Below are positions 1 through 6,276 of a stretch of DNA of 6,914 nt, piece after piece. Source of the stretch: Capsulimonas sp. (lineage in GTDB: Bacteria > Armatimonadota > Armatimonadia > Armatimonadales > Capsulimonadaceae); NCBI GenBank assembly GCA_025963815.1, contig JAOQAA010000367.1, forward strand, positions 1 through 6,914, read 5' to 3'. The notes under the pieces were generated by a model. It was not told the origin of the DNA and did no database searches. It was given only the letters and a program-made list of their open reading frames with translations. Numbering within the stretch: the first letter of the stretch is position 1; each line of letters begins with the position of its first letter. The position numbers were made by a program, and so were the translations under genes.

Positions 1-3
1 AAT

Positions 4-1005
4 TTGATCCCGATCGCCCAGCGCCTCAAGAATGACGCGACCGTATTGATTCCTCATGATATTCGTGTAAGCCCTTGTGGATATTTCATCCAATGGCGCG
101 GAAGACGTGTAATAGATAGTAATCTAAGAATAATAGCCTTCAAAGGACACCACTCTATTGGGCGAAGCCTTCGAGAGTTCATTCTGCTGAGTGGGGAGCC
201 AAGCGAAATCGATTTCAAAGAAGCAGGAAAGGTAGAAAAGGATCTTGTCTTTCAAAATCGCGTTGTCAACTTCGTTCGGCAATGGGGGCCTTTAAATCTC
301 TATCCAGAAACACATTCGGCTGACACGCTTGAAGATGAAGATAAAAATGGCCCATGGAGATCCGAGCATCTGACAATATACCGACGGCACGCTCGATGTA
401 TGTGGGGTTTGCTTGCTGTCGCAGCAAGAATACATTGTAAAGAAGAACCAAGTGAGAGGGATTGGCGTCTCGCAGCTGATGACATGACCTACCCAGATCC
501 AAAAGGAGCGTTTGGGAAGAATGAAGCAGTTCTTGCAACGCTAGTAGAGCGACAGTATTTTGGATTATACAACGAGATTAAACTTGAGGTAAATATCCAA
601 AACGGCTTACCAATTCTGGCGCTTAATGTGGAAGCAGAGGAAAACACAGAAGCATGGAATTTGAAGCGCGAGGAATGGATTGATGACTTGGTGATTACAG
701 CGAGAAAGAAGAGTCCCACTGAAGATTATGATGTACTTTGGGCTCAAGCAGAGAAAGAATTTCGACCAAAAGATTTCAGACCAAGCAAATTGCTCAATTT
801 CCTCATTCTACAGCTTATGTCGACGATTTCAAAAGGCCTTTTCCTTTGCTTGATATGTATGTCGCCATATTATCCAACGCGCAAACCCCGAAGTGAAAAT
901 CATTTTTGTGATGCTTGTAAAGACATTGGTCACCGAAACCGGAGCAAAGCAAGCTACGAAAGACGAAGACAAATCAATACTCTGGCTAAAGATAAGAATA
1001 TCTAA
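4..1005 (+). CDS. Uncharacterised protein with C-terminal CxxC...CxxC zinc-finger-like module (CGNR-like)
   Basis: Open frame of 333 residues from a TTG at position 4 to a TAA. The frame is still open at base 1, so the true start may lie outside the window. The last ~55 residues hold two cysteine pairs (C282/C285 and C302/C305) about 17 residues apart. They are followed by a basic tail ending in SKASYERRR. This layout resembles the C-terminal zinc finger of CGNR-type and related actinobacterial-style hypothetical proteins, whose central part also carries a 'FxRxxGPL' segment (here VRQWGPLNL, about residues 91-99) and a 'YRRHAR...LLAVAARIH' helix (about 127-144). No enzymatic motif, signal peptide or membrane segment is evident. 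A nucleic-acid-binding or regulatory role is an inference from the finger and basic tail. The gene is visibly richer in A+T than the genes to the right, which suggests acquisition. That a real protein is encoded is fairly sure; its function is unknown. Confidence 0.7.
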   Translation: MIPIAQRLKNDATVLIPHDIRVSPCGYFIQWRGRRVIDSNLRIIAFKGHHSIGRSLREFILLSGEPSEIDFKEAGKVEKDLVFQNRVVNFVRQWGPLNLYPETHSADTLEDEDKNGPWRSEHLTIYRRHARCMWGLLAVAARIHCKEEPSERDWRLAADDMTYPDPKGAFGKNEAVLATLVERQYFGLYNEIKLEVNIQNGLPILALNVEAEENTEAWNLKREEWIDDLVITARKKSPTEDYDVLWAQAEKEFRPKDFRPSKLLNFLILQLMSTISKGLFLCLICMSPYYPTRKPRSENHFCDACKDIGHRNRSKASYERRRQINTLAKDKNI

Positions 1006-1746
1006 CAACAATTATTAGCAACCAGTCCTGTTGACAAGAAAAGTCTACCCACAACAACCAAAAGCACGAGTTTGCAACCTATTCTACAGGCTGGATCTGC
1101 AATCGATATACGGTTAGACAGTGGAAATTCTACGAATTTTATCTGCTTCACTGATATAACGAGATTCTATATATCCTCAAGACAAACCAAATTCTTGGAG
1201 ATGACATGGCCGTTGATGTCTGTGGCATCAGTCAACACTATAAAGAATCACATACACTCCGCGCCCAGTGACGTGGCGATCTTAACCAAAATTCCATGGC
1301 CGGTTGGGAACTTGCCCGAAGCGTTGGGGACAGCGCGGATATCTTGAGCGCGCTTATCCGTGAATATCTTTGATCTTGCTCTCTCGGACGTGCCTTGAAA
1401 TCTCGCGCGAGCAAAAATGCGGACCGTCTGGCCGCAATTCAGCGCTGGCGAGATATTGATGAATTTCTAGGAAATTTCCCGAAAAGTTCTATCGCTTGCG
1501 CCTGAGAAATGTTGATGAAGAACTCGCCGGGATGGCCGCAGGCTTTGCAACGCTGAATGTTCGCGACTGATGATGGAGTCTCTCGTACGCCCATTCAATC
1601 AATCGCCACCTTGCCTCAATCTGAAGTGCCAATCGAATATGAATCCCGCATCGTCACTTTTCTCTGATCAGGAGAACGGTGAAGGGTACATTCGAACCCA
1701 ATCCCGGGGAAATTGTTAGCACCAGGATTGAGAGCCGCTCCTATGT
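1006..1746. other. Long region without a confident gene; possible decayed coding pieces
   Basis: About 740 bases with no ORF I recognise. Coding-like stretches occur in different frames. On the plus strand, one frame reads MAGWELARSVGDSADILSAL and stops at TGA 1371-1373. Another reads KNADRLAAIQRWRDIDEFL just downstream. A third runs from 1472 to TGA 1568-1570 (KFPEKFYRLRLRNVDEE and onward). That TGA overlaps an ATG at 1570 opening a 49-residue frame to 1719. On the minus strand a 51-residue frame (1439-1594) contains CKAC. The changes of frame suggest a degraded gene or genes rather than intact ones, but no family could be assigned and chance cannot be excluded. The left part (1006-1200) is A+T-rich like the gene before it. 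No clear terminator follows that gene. Confidence 0.35.
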
Positions 1747-1789
1747 AAGCCGCCTTACAGATAATGATATCTGTAAGGCGGCTTTTTTT
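1747..1789 (+). terminator. Strong intrinsic terminator, 17-bp perfect stem
   Basis: A perfect 17-bp inverted repeat (arms 1747-1763 and 1768-1784; left arm AAGCCGCCTTACAGATA) encloses a four-base loop ATGA. A run of seven T (1783-1789) starts in the last two bases of the right arm. The T-run orients it to the plus strand; the left side has no matching A-run. No intact plus-strand gene ends just before it. It probably once served a gene or RNA now decayed in 1195-1746, or an unrecognised short transcript. Confidence 0.85.
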
Positions 1790-1926
1790 GCTTCACAACT
1801 TGCAACTCTATTCACACGCCCAAAGGCTCCAAGAAATCAATGTCGGTATCATGTCCATAACCCTCGACGATGCTTATCCGCGCGTCATGGACGGTGGTGG
1901 CTATCCTCATGTGGCTTACGCAATCC
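1790..1926. other. Non-coding or remnant sequence next to the transposase fragment
   Basis: No supported gene. On the minus strand a 32-residue frame (1910 to 1812, ending in DFLEPLGV) directly follows the transposase fragment, in a different frame from it. It could be unrelated DNA joined to the IS remnant, or part of the remnant after a frame change. It does not read to me like the part of an IS3 transposase that should come next. Confidence 0.25.
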
Positions 1927-2034
1927 AACGATGATGCCTTCCTCCGCCAGAAGCGTCACGAGTTTGCGTGTGCCAAGACCGGGCCGCTGAATGTGCCATT
2001 CGTCCAGGCGATGCTTGATTGTGGATTCCGCTTC
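1885..2034 (-). pseudogene. IS3-family transposase fragment (HTH_21 part of OrfB)
   Basis: Reading the minus strand from 2034 gives EAESTIKHRLDEWH, then LGTRKLVTLLAEEGIIVG. This matches the helix-turn-helix (HTH_21) segment just ahead of the DDE catalytic core in IS3-family OrfB transposases, where 'D..... P..G.RKL...L...G..VG' is the usual pattern. About 36 residues are recognisable (2034 down to about 1927). The frame then drifts to unrelated residues and stops at 1885-1887. A stop codon (TAG, 2035-2037) lies immediately upstream in frame. The upstream OrfA, the DDE catalytic core and the terminal inverted repeats are all absent or unrecognisable, so this is a dead relic. Family assignment rests on remembered motif patterns only. 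Confidence 0.6.
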
Positions 2035-2165
2035 CTAAGCAGCGGTACAAACTGCGATTGGAAAGTAAATCACGTGAGAAAGATCATTGAACACCATATA
2101 TTTTATATCTAAAGTTACAGATTATGCTGCGCGCTGAAAAATTTCTGAATCTTATAGGATAAAGG

Positions 2166-2194
2166 TTGACAGATTGCCTAACGCGTGATACTAT
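2166..2194 (+). promoter_or_regulatory. Sigma-70-type extended -10 promoter for the pseudopilin-like gene
   Basis: A perfect TTGACA (2166-2171) is followed after 17 bases by TACTAT (2189-2194), a 4/6 match to TATAAT. A TG one base upstream (2186-2187) makes it an extended -10. The preceding ~60 bases are A+T-rich. Transcription would start near 2201, giving a leader of about 118 bases before the ATG at 2319. Confidence 0.7.
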
Positions 2195-2202
2195 ACGTAT
2201 AG
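2191..2202. promoter_or_regulatory. 12-bp perfect palindrome over the -10 and start region
   Basis: CTATACGTATAG is a perfect 12-base palindrome that overlaps the end of the -10 hexamer and reaches the predicted transcription start. The position suits a repressor operator. No regulator is encoded nearby, so this is inferred from position and symmetry alone. Confidence 0.35.
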
Positions 2203-2318
2203 CAATCGCGTTTCACTTATCGTTTCAAGGTCGTCGCCAAGCAGCGGCCTCGTTCGCGAGACACGAAAAATCGCTTGCCGAGCAATGCTAAGTCACACAT
2301 CCGAGAGGACGATCCACA

Positions 2319-3122
2319 ATGTTTGGTCACTGTAAAAAAGCGGGTTTTACCCTTATTGAGCTACTCGTTGTCATCGCTATTATAGCGATACTCGCGGCTA
2401 TTCTTTTCCCCGTTTTCGCCCAGGCTCGGGAAAAAGCAAGAGCGATTTCGTGCGTATCCAACGAAAAGCAGATGGGCTTGGCGCTGTTGCAATACGAACA
2501 GGATTACGACGAGTTTATGCCGATGGGGCAGTATCTCGACGCCAACGGAAAATCGTACAACTGGCAGGGTCTCGTTCAGCCCTATGTCAAAAACGGTTCA
2601 GTCAACACCACTGTGGCCGGAGGCGGAATCAATACTGGACAGGGAGGAATTTGGGCCTGTCCATCGTTCCCAGGAACTCAATGGAATAATTACGGCATCA
2701 ACGATCAGTTGTGCCCAGCACAGGGCCAACTTCCCGGCTATCATGTCAACTCTATTGGAGCTGTTGACCATCCAGCGGGAACGATTCTCGTCCTGGAAAA
2801 GGGATACACCAGTGACCCCGGCGCCGCCTTCGCGGTGTTCTTCTCGGAACTGGACGCATGGGATCACTTCGGCTCCGACCCCGGTACGTGCTCTGCCGAC
2901 GGCAGCCCTAAAGGGACGTTGAACCCCGACAACGATTGGGACGACGCCGCCGGCGCGCCGAACCCCAACAACGACTGGGAAGGTCCTGGCGGATCACCTC
3001 GGTTCCGTCATCAGGGGACGTGCAACAGCCTGTTCGTCGACGGCCATGTCAAGGCGATCCACAAAGGTCAAATGAATTGGTGCCAGTACATCTATTCTCC
3101 CGGCATCACGCAGATTTGGTAA
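2319..3122 (+). CDS. DUF1559-type prepilin-like protein
   Basis: 267 residues. A short charged leader ending KKAG is followed by FTLIELLVV, so the type IV prepilin peptidase site is G9|F10 with glutamate at +5 (E14). One hydrophobic helix (about 10-33) runs into [12 protein letters not shown], a hallmark of Armatimonadota pseudopilin paralogues. The C-terminal [16 protein letters not shown] (230-245) matches the 'H.G..N.LF.DGHVK' ending of the DUF1559/H-X9-DG family. The protein is probably membrane-anchored, exposed outside the inner membrane and processed by a prepilin peptidase; its function is not established, and the name pseudopilin reflects the N-terminus only. The ATG at 2319 is set by GAGAGGA at 2303-2309, nine bases upstream. 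Just before the C-terminal motif lies an Asn/Asp/Gly/Pro-rich insert (about 201-227) with a 13-residue near-repeat. It probably shares a transcript with the small lipoprotein gene 40 bases downstream. Confidence 0.92.
   Translation: MFGHCKKAGFTLIELLVVIAIIAILAAILFPVFAQAREKARAISCVSNEKQMGLALLQYEQDYDEFMPMGQYLDANGKSYNWQGLVQPYVKNGSVNTTVAGGGINTGQGGIWACPSFPGTQWNNYGINDQLCPAQGQLPGYHVNSIGAVDHPAGTILVLEKGYTSDPGAAFAVFFSELDAWDHFGSDPGTCSADGSPKGTLNPDNDWDDAAGAPNPNNDWEGPGGSPRFRHQGTCNSLFVDGHVKAIHKGQMNWCQYIYSPGITQIW
2922..2982 (+). repeat. Near-repeat, 39-nt period, inside the pseudopilin-like gene
   Basis: Two copies begin AACCCC at 2922 and 2961 and encode NPDNDWDD (residues 202-209) and NPNNDWEG (215-222). 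The 21-base cores differ at only a few positions. The 13-residue period and Asn/Asp richness suggest a small in-frame duplication in a surface loop. Confidence 0.6.
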
Positions 3123-3162
3123 TGTCGCAATGCACGATGTGCTGGGATGGAGAAATACGCCT

Positions 3163-3396
3163 GTGATTAGGAAATTGTTGATACCCGTCGTGGCTCTGGC
3201 AATGGCGGGGGGCAGTGGATGTGGACATTCGTCGGCGCCTCCGACGCCTGCGGCAAACGCCCCTGCGAGTCAAATGGCGACAGAGACATTGCAGGCGAAA
3301 ATCCAATCGGTACAAAGCGACCCGAAATTGTCCGATCAGCAGAAAGCCTCCATCATTGCTAACCTGAACGCCATGAACGGCTCAAGCAGTCGCTAA
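3163..3396 (+). CDS. Small lipoprotein-like protein
   Basis: 77 residues from a GTG at 3163. I prefer this start because GGAGAAA (3149-3155) is well placed before it and it puts a basic-hydrophobic signal (VIRKLLIPVVALAMAGGSGC) at the N-terminus. The same frame is open to an ATG at 3130, but that start would put 11 non-signal-like residues in front. C20 is the likely lipidated cysteine; the lipobox GSGC lacks the usual leucine at -3. After it come a short Ser/Pro/Ala linker and a predicted helical segment, ETLQAKIQSVQSDPKLSDQQ, that ends in NAMNGSSSR. No enzyme motif is seen. It lies 40 bases after the pseudopilin-like gene with no terminator between, so co-expression is likely. I recall similar small proteins beside DUF1559 genes in Armatimonadota, but cannot check this here. 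Confidence 0.7.
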   Translation: MIRKLLIPVVALAMAGGSGCGHSSAPPTPAANAPASQMATETLQAKIQSVQSDPKLSDQQKASIIANLNAMNGSSSR

Positions 3397-3421
3397 GCCA
3401 CTGACCGTGGGCTTGCTTGCG

Positions 3422-3453
3422 GGAAGCCTTGGCCGCATAAGACCAGGGCTTCC
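3422..3453 (+). terminator. Hairpin after the lipoprotein-like gene, possible terminator
   Basis: Arms GGAAGCCTTGG (3422-3432) and CCAGGGCTTCC (3443-3453) pair over 11 positions with one G-U wobble around a 10-base loop. It begins 26 bases after the stop codon. There is no T-run after it, so it would be at best a weak or factor-assisted terminator, or an mRNA-stabilising 3' structure. Confidence 0.4.
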
Positions 3454-3644
3454 TCGTAAAAAGCCCGCCGTTTGGGTTTGTACAGAGAACACGAAGCCGC
3501 AGTTCACATTTGCAGCGGGATCGGTCGCGCGCTGCTCGGAGCCGGTCGAACTGGCCGTACTCGACGCAGTCGCGCACGCTCGGCCCGGAGAACATGTGGC
3601 GCGCCAAGCCCCAATGGCGCGCTCCACCCCGACCTCTTAGCCAA

Positions 3645-3675
3645 AGACGCAGCCGTGCTTGTGACTGCGTTTCTT
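3645..3675 (+). terminator. Weak hairpin with pyrimidine tail before the acetyltransferase gene
   Basis: AGACGCAG (3645-3652) pairs with CTGCGTTT (3665-3672) over eight positions including one G-U, with a 12-base loop. The tail TTTCTT overlaps and follows the right arm. This is a modest intrinsic-terminator candidate that would separate the upstream unit from the acetyltransferase gene. Confidence 0.35.
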
Positions 3676-3738
3676 AAGGCGCTAACACACTCTGCTTCCC
3701 TACCCTTCTCAGAATTACGGAAATAACAGGAGCGCCTT

Positions 3739-4209
3739 ATGGCCGATTTGCTTGTCCCTCTTTACAAACTCCCCGCGCGATCCGAGGGCGAATTTCCGGA
3801 CCAGAATATCCAAATTCGTCGGCCTAACACATTTGAATATTCTCTTGTGATGGAGTTTATCAAAAACAACTTCTCGCAGGGCTGGGCCGATGAAACGGCG
3901 GCGACCTTTGGACGCCAGCCTATCTCCAGCTTTATTGCCACCGAAAACGGTAAGACAGTCGGATTCGCCGCATTCGATTCGACACACAAGGCATTCTTTG
4001 GTCCTACGGGAGTCGCCGTATCGCATCGCGGCAAGGGCATCGGGAAGGCGCTGCTAATCGCCAGCCTCTGGGGGCTTGCTGATCTGGGATACGCTTACGC
4101 TATTATCGGCAGCGCCGGTCCCGTCGAGTTCTATCAAAAAACCGTAGGCGCCATCATCATCCCCGACAGTTCCCCCGGCGTCTACGCAAATCTGCTGGAC
4201 CGCAGCTAA
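3739..4209 (+). CDS. GNAT family N-acetyltransferase
   Basis: 156 residues from ATG 3739, with AGGAG at 3728-3732 six bases upstream. The GNAT acetyl-CoA pyrophosphate-binding loop is clear: GVAVSHRGKGIGKALL (91-106), with the R-x-x-G-x-G core at R97-G102. Ahead of it are the usual beta strands, including FIATENGKTVGFAAFD (65-80). After it, AYAIIGSAGPVEFYQKTVGA (119-138) supplies the 'FY.K.VGA' element typical of the C-terminal half of the fold. The length is normal for a single-domain cytoplasmic GNAT enzyme, which transfers an acetyl group from acetyl-CoA to an amine. The ending 'PVEFYxKTVGA...IPDSSPGVY' recalls a GNAT subgroup I have seen near sugar and amino-sugar genes; that, and the symporter gene 69 bases downstream, hint at an amino-sugar substrate, but the substrate is not shown by the sequence. 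Family assignment is secure. Confidence 0.88.
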   Translation: MADLLVPLYKLPARSEGEFPDQNIQIRRPNTFEYSLVMEFIKNNFSQGWADETAATFGRQPISSFIATENGKTVGFAAFDSTHKAFFGPTGVAVSHRGKGIGKALLIASLWGLADLGYAYAIIGSAGPVEFYQKTVGAIIIPDSSPGVYANLLDRS

Positions 4210-4278
4210 ACTTCCTCGTACATCCGGGGATCTTGGTTCGCCGCGAGTTACGCTCCTACCAACAAAAGAGACAACGTT

Positions 4279-6160
4279 ATGAACCTCTCCTGGATCGACT
4301 GGACAATCGTCTTCGCTTCCATCGTCCTCATCCGTCTCGTCAGCTGGCGGACACGCTCGCTGATGCGCGGCGTGGCGGACTTTCTCTCCGCCAACCGAGC
4401 CGCTGGTCGGTACCTGCTCACGATCAGCGGCGAGATGGGCGGCTTTGGGGTCATCACCATGGTCGCCGGTTTTCAGGCATTCACGGCGGCGGGGTTTCCG
4501 ACCCTCTGGTGGGGAATGATGTCGCTGCCTTCGAATCTTCGCCGGACTGCTCTGCTGGCTCTCGGGCATCATCAACTTCGGCATCTTCCCCGCCATCGCC
4601 GCACGATTTCTGATCTACTTCTGCGGTCTCCCCGATGTCTTCACCGTAGCGGGCGTGCATATTGCAACTTATCCGGCTCTGATGGTCGCGGACCTGGGGC
4701 TGGCGCTGTTCTTCGTCAGCGGCGGCGGGCAAATTTCGGTGATGGTGACGGAGTGCGTGCAGGGAATGATTGCCCTCTTCGCCTATATCGCCATTGCCGT
4801 GGCGGCGATGCTGCTCATCCCTTGGAAACACGCCGTTGCGGCCATGAACACCGCTCCAACCGACGCCTCCATGCTGAACCCGTTCCATACGGCGGGTGTG
4901 CAGGACTTCAACGCCTGGTTTTATTTGATCGGCATCTTCCTTTCGACCTACGGCTTCCAGACCTGGCTCGGCGCGCAGGGCTTCATGACCTCGGCGCGCA
5001 ATCCGCACGAGCAGCGCATGGGCAACTTGATCTCGGTTTGGCGGCGCGCTCCCTTACACCTGGTGGCGATTGTGCTGCCACTGGCGGCTTTTACGGTGAT
5101 GCATCTGCCGCAGTACGCGGGACTTGCGGCGGGGATTAAGACCGACATTCACCGGATCAGCAGCACGACGCTTCAGAACGAAATGTCCGTCCCCATTGCC
5201 CTCGCGCATATCCTGCCAGTTGGGATCAAGGGGCTTCTGGCGATGGTGGTCATCTTCCTCTCCATCACCTGCCACGATACGTACATGCACTCCTGGGGCG
5301 CGATCTTCGTGCAGGACGTTCTGATCCCCTGGCGCGGCGGCAAGGCGCTGGAGCCGGAGCAGCATGTCCGCTGGCTGCGCTACTCGATCTTCTTTGTCGC
5401 GGTCTTCGCCTTCTTCTTCAGCCTGCTTTATGTCGAGACCGACAAAATTTTGTTCTTCCAGGCGATTACCGGCACGATCTGGCTCGGCGGCGCGGGCGCG
5501 GTCATGATCGGCGGTCTCTACAGCCGCTTTGGAACGACGGCGGGCGCCTACGCCGCGATGATCGCCGGCGCGGTGCTGGGCATCGCCGGATTGAGCCTCC
5601 CTCAGTTCTGGCTCGCCCATTATGGGGTCAAGTTCCCAATCAACGGCCAGTGGATGTCGCTGTTCTCCAGCGGCATCGCGATCGCGCTTTACATCGGCAT
5701 CTCACTGATCACGGGCGGCGCGCGGCGGCCGTTCAACTTGGAAAAGATGCTGCATCGGGGCGCCTACGCCGTCGATCCGCACGAGCATGAGAAGAAGTCG
5801 GTTGCTAAAAGCCGCTGGCAGGAGATGCTGGGGATGGGCTCCGAGTTCTCCAAGGGCGACCGGTTTCTCGCTATCCTCTTCGCCGTGTGGACCTTCGGCT
5901 GGTGGGCCGTCTTCATCACCGTGTGCGTCGCCCACTTCGCCTTCCATGCGATCTCAGACGCCTTCTGGGCGCCGTTCTGGAAGACCTACATCATTTTGCT
6001 GCTGGCGCAGTGTATCCCGGCCTCCGTCTGGTTCACCATTGGGGGCGTACTCGACATCCGCAGCCTGCTCAAAATGCTGCAAACATCGAGCCGCGATCCG
6101 CTCGATGATGGACGGGTGGCGCATGAGACGGTGGACGAAGAGGTTCTCGTCACTCATTAG
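4279..6160 (+). pseudogene. Sodium:solute symporter (SSS family), broken by internal deletion with frameshift
   Basis: This encodes a multi-helix inner-membrane SSS transporter, which couples sodium entry to uptake of a small solute such as a sugar. The first part (ATG 4279 to about 4530, ~84 residues) holds TM1 (WIDWTIVFASIVLI), then VADFLSANRAAGRYLL and GFPTLWWGMMSLP, all family hallmarks. The second part continues one frame over from about 4532 to TAG 6158-6160 (~542 residues): RIFAGLLCWLSGIINFGIFP, then IYFCGLPDVF, SITCHDTYMHSWGAIFVQD (TM8-like region, about 5261-5320) and ITGTIWLGGAGAVMIGGLY, with many hydrophobic helices and a C-terminal pair of helices. From memory, intact relatives have about 35-40 residues between WWG..MLP and RIFAG, so this segment appears lost. 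The frame change implies a loss of 3n+2 bases. The downstream frame has a stop at 4517-4519, so neither frame spans both halves. A GTG at 4655 could be called as a start, but would drop the first helices. The start has only a weak AAGAGA (4266-4271) ahead of it. It lies 69 bases after the acetyltransferase gene, same strand. It may be a true pseudogene or an assembly error. Confidence 0.85.
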
Positions 6161-6199
6161 CGCGTCTCCCGAAGTCACGGTCTCGGCGACGCGCCCCCA

Positions 6200-6246
6200 A
6201 CGACAATGGCCGCTTTCGCGCAATACGCGAAAGCGGCCATTGTTGT
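6200..6246. terminator. Long perfect hairpin between convergent genes, likely bidirectional terminator
   Basis: ACAATGGCCGCTTTCGCG (6203-6220) and its exact reverse complement (6226-6243) form an 18-bp stem around the loop CAATA. Three further pairs, one of them G-U, extend it to 6200 and 6246. The plus-strand tail is only moderately T-rich (TTGTTGTGTG) and there is no clean U-run on either side. Its place, 43 bases after the symporter stop and 31 bases beyond the stop of the opposing gene, supports a role in ending transcription from both sides. Confidence 0.7.
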
Positions 6247-6276
6247 GTGACGTGATGGACTTGCCTACCGTGGTGG

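Larger units (their letters stand above)
3397..3738. other. Intergenic region with hairpins and an unproven coding-like ORF
   Basis: 342 bases between the lipoprotein-like gene and the acetyltransferase. A plus-strand frame from GTG 3407 to TAG 3640 reads GLLAGSLGRIRPGLPRKKPA and onward. A second frame, overlapping it, ends at 3726 and carries LLAKDAAVLVTAFLKAL near its end. Each looks coding-like in a different part, as if one short gene had a frameshift near 3620-3640. Neither has a clear ribosome-binding site and I recognise no family. Two hairpins are also present (listed separately). I see no convincing promoter for the acetyltransferase gene. Confidence 0.35.

Noticed and set aside
1072..1347. 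91-residue plus-strand frame
   Set aside because: It starts at a TTG with no ribosome-binding site, matches no family I know, and other frames across the same stretch look at least as coding-like.
1439..1594. Minus-strand 51-residue ORF with a CKAC motif
   Set aside because: Only one cysteine pair, no clear ribosome-binding site, and it competes with a plus-strand reading of the same bases; kept only in the region description.
1626..1667. Short plus-strand piece VPIEYESRIVTFL that resembles the start of a cyclase-like or defence-type protein
   Set aside because: Only 13 residues before a stop, with no ribosome-binding site; too short to separate from chance.
1671..1730. Possible tRNA 3' end or attachment site (TTCGAACCC)
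   Set aside because: The bases do not form a proper T-arm with a seven-base loop, and no acceptor stem, anticodon arm or CCA fits around them.
1870..2112. 80-residue plus-strand frame with a coding-like appearance
   Set aside because: It lies antisense to the recognisable transposase fragment, which explains its open frame.
4481..5008. 175-residue minus-strand frame and the tail of the first symporter frame (4531-5139)
   Set aside because: Both are out-of-frame readings of the symporter; their Arg/His/Gly-rich composition is typical of shadows.
5054..5620. 188-residue minus-strand frame inside the symporter gene
   Set aside because: Arg/Glu/Asp-rich shadow of a hydrophobic membrane protein gene; the plus-strand reading is clearly the real one.
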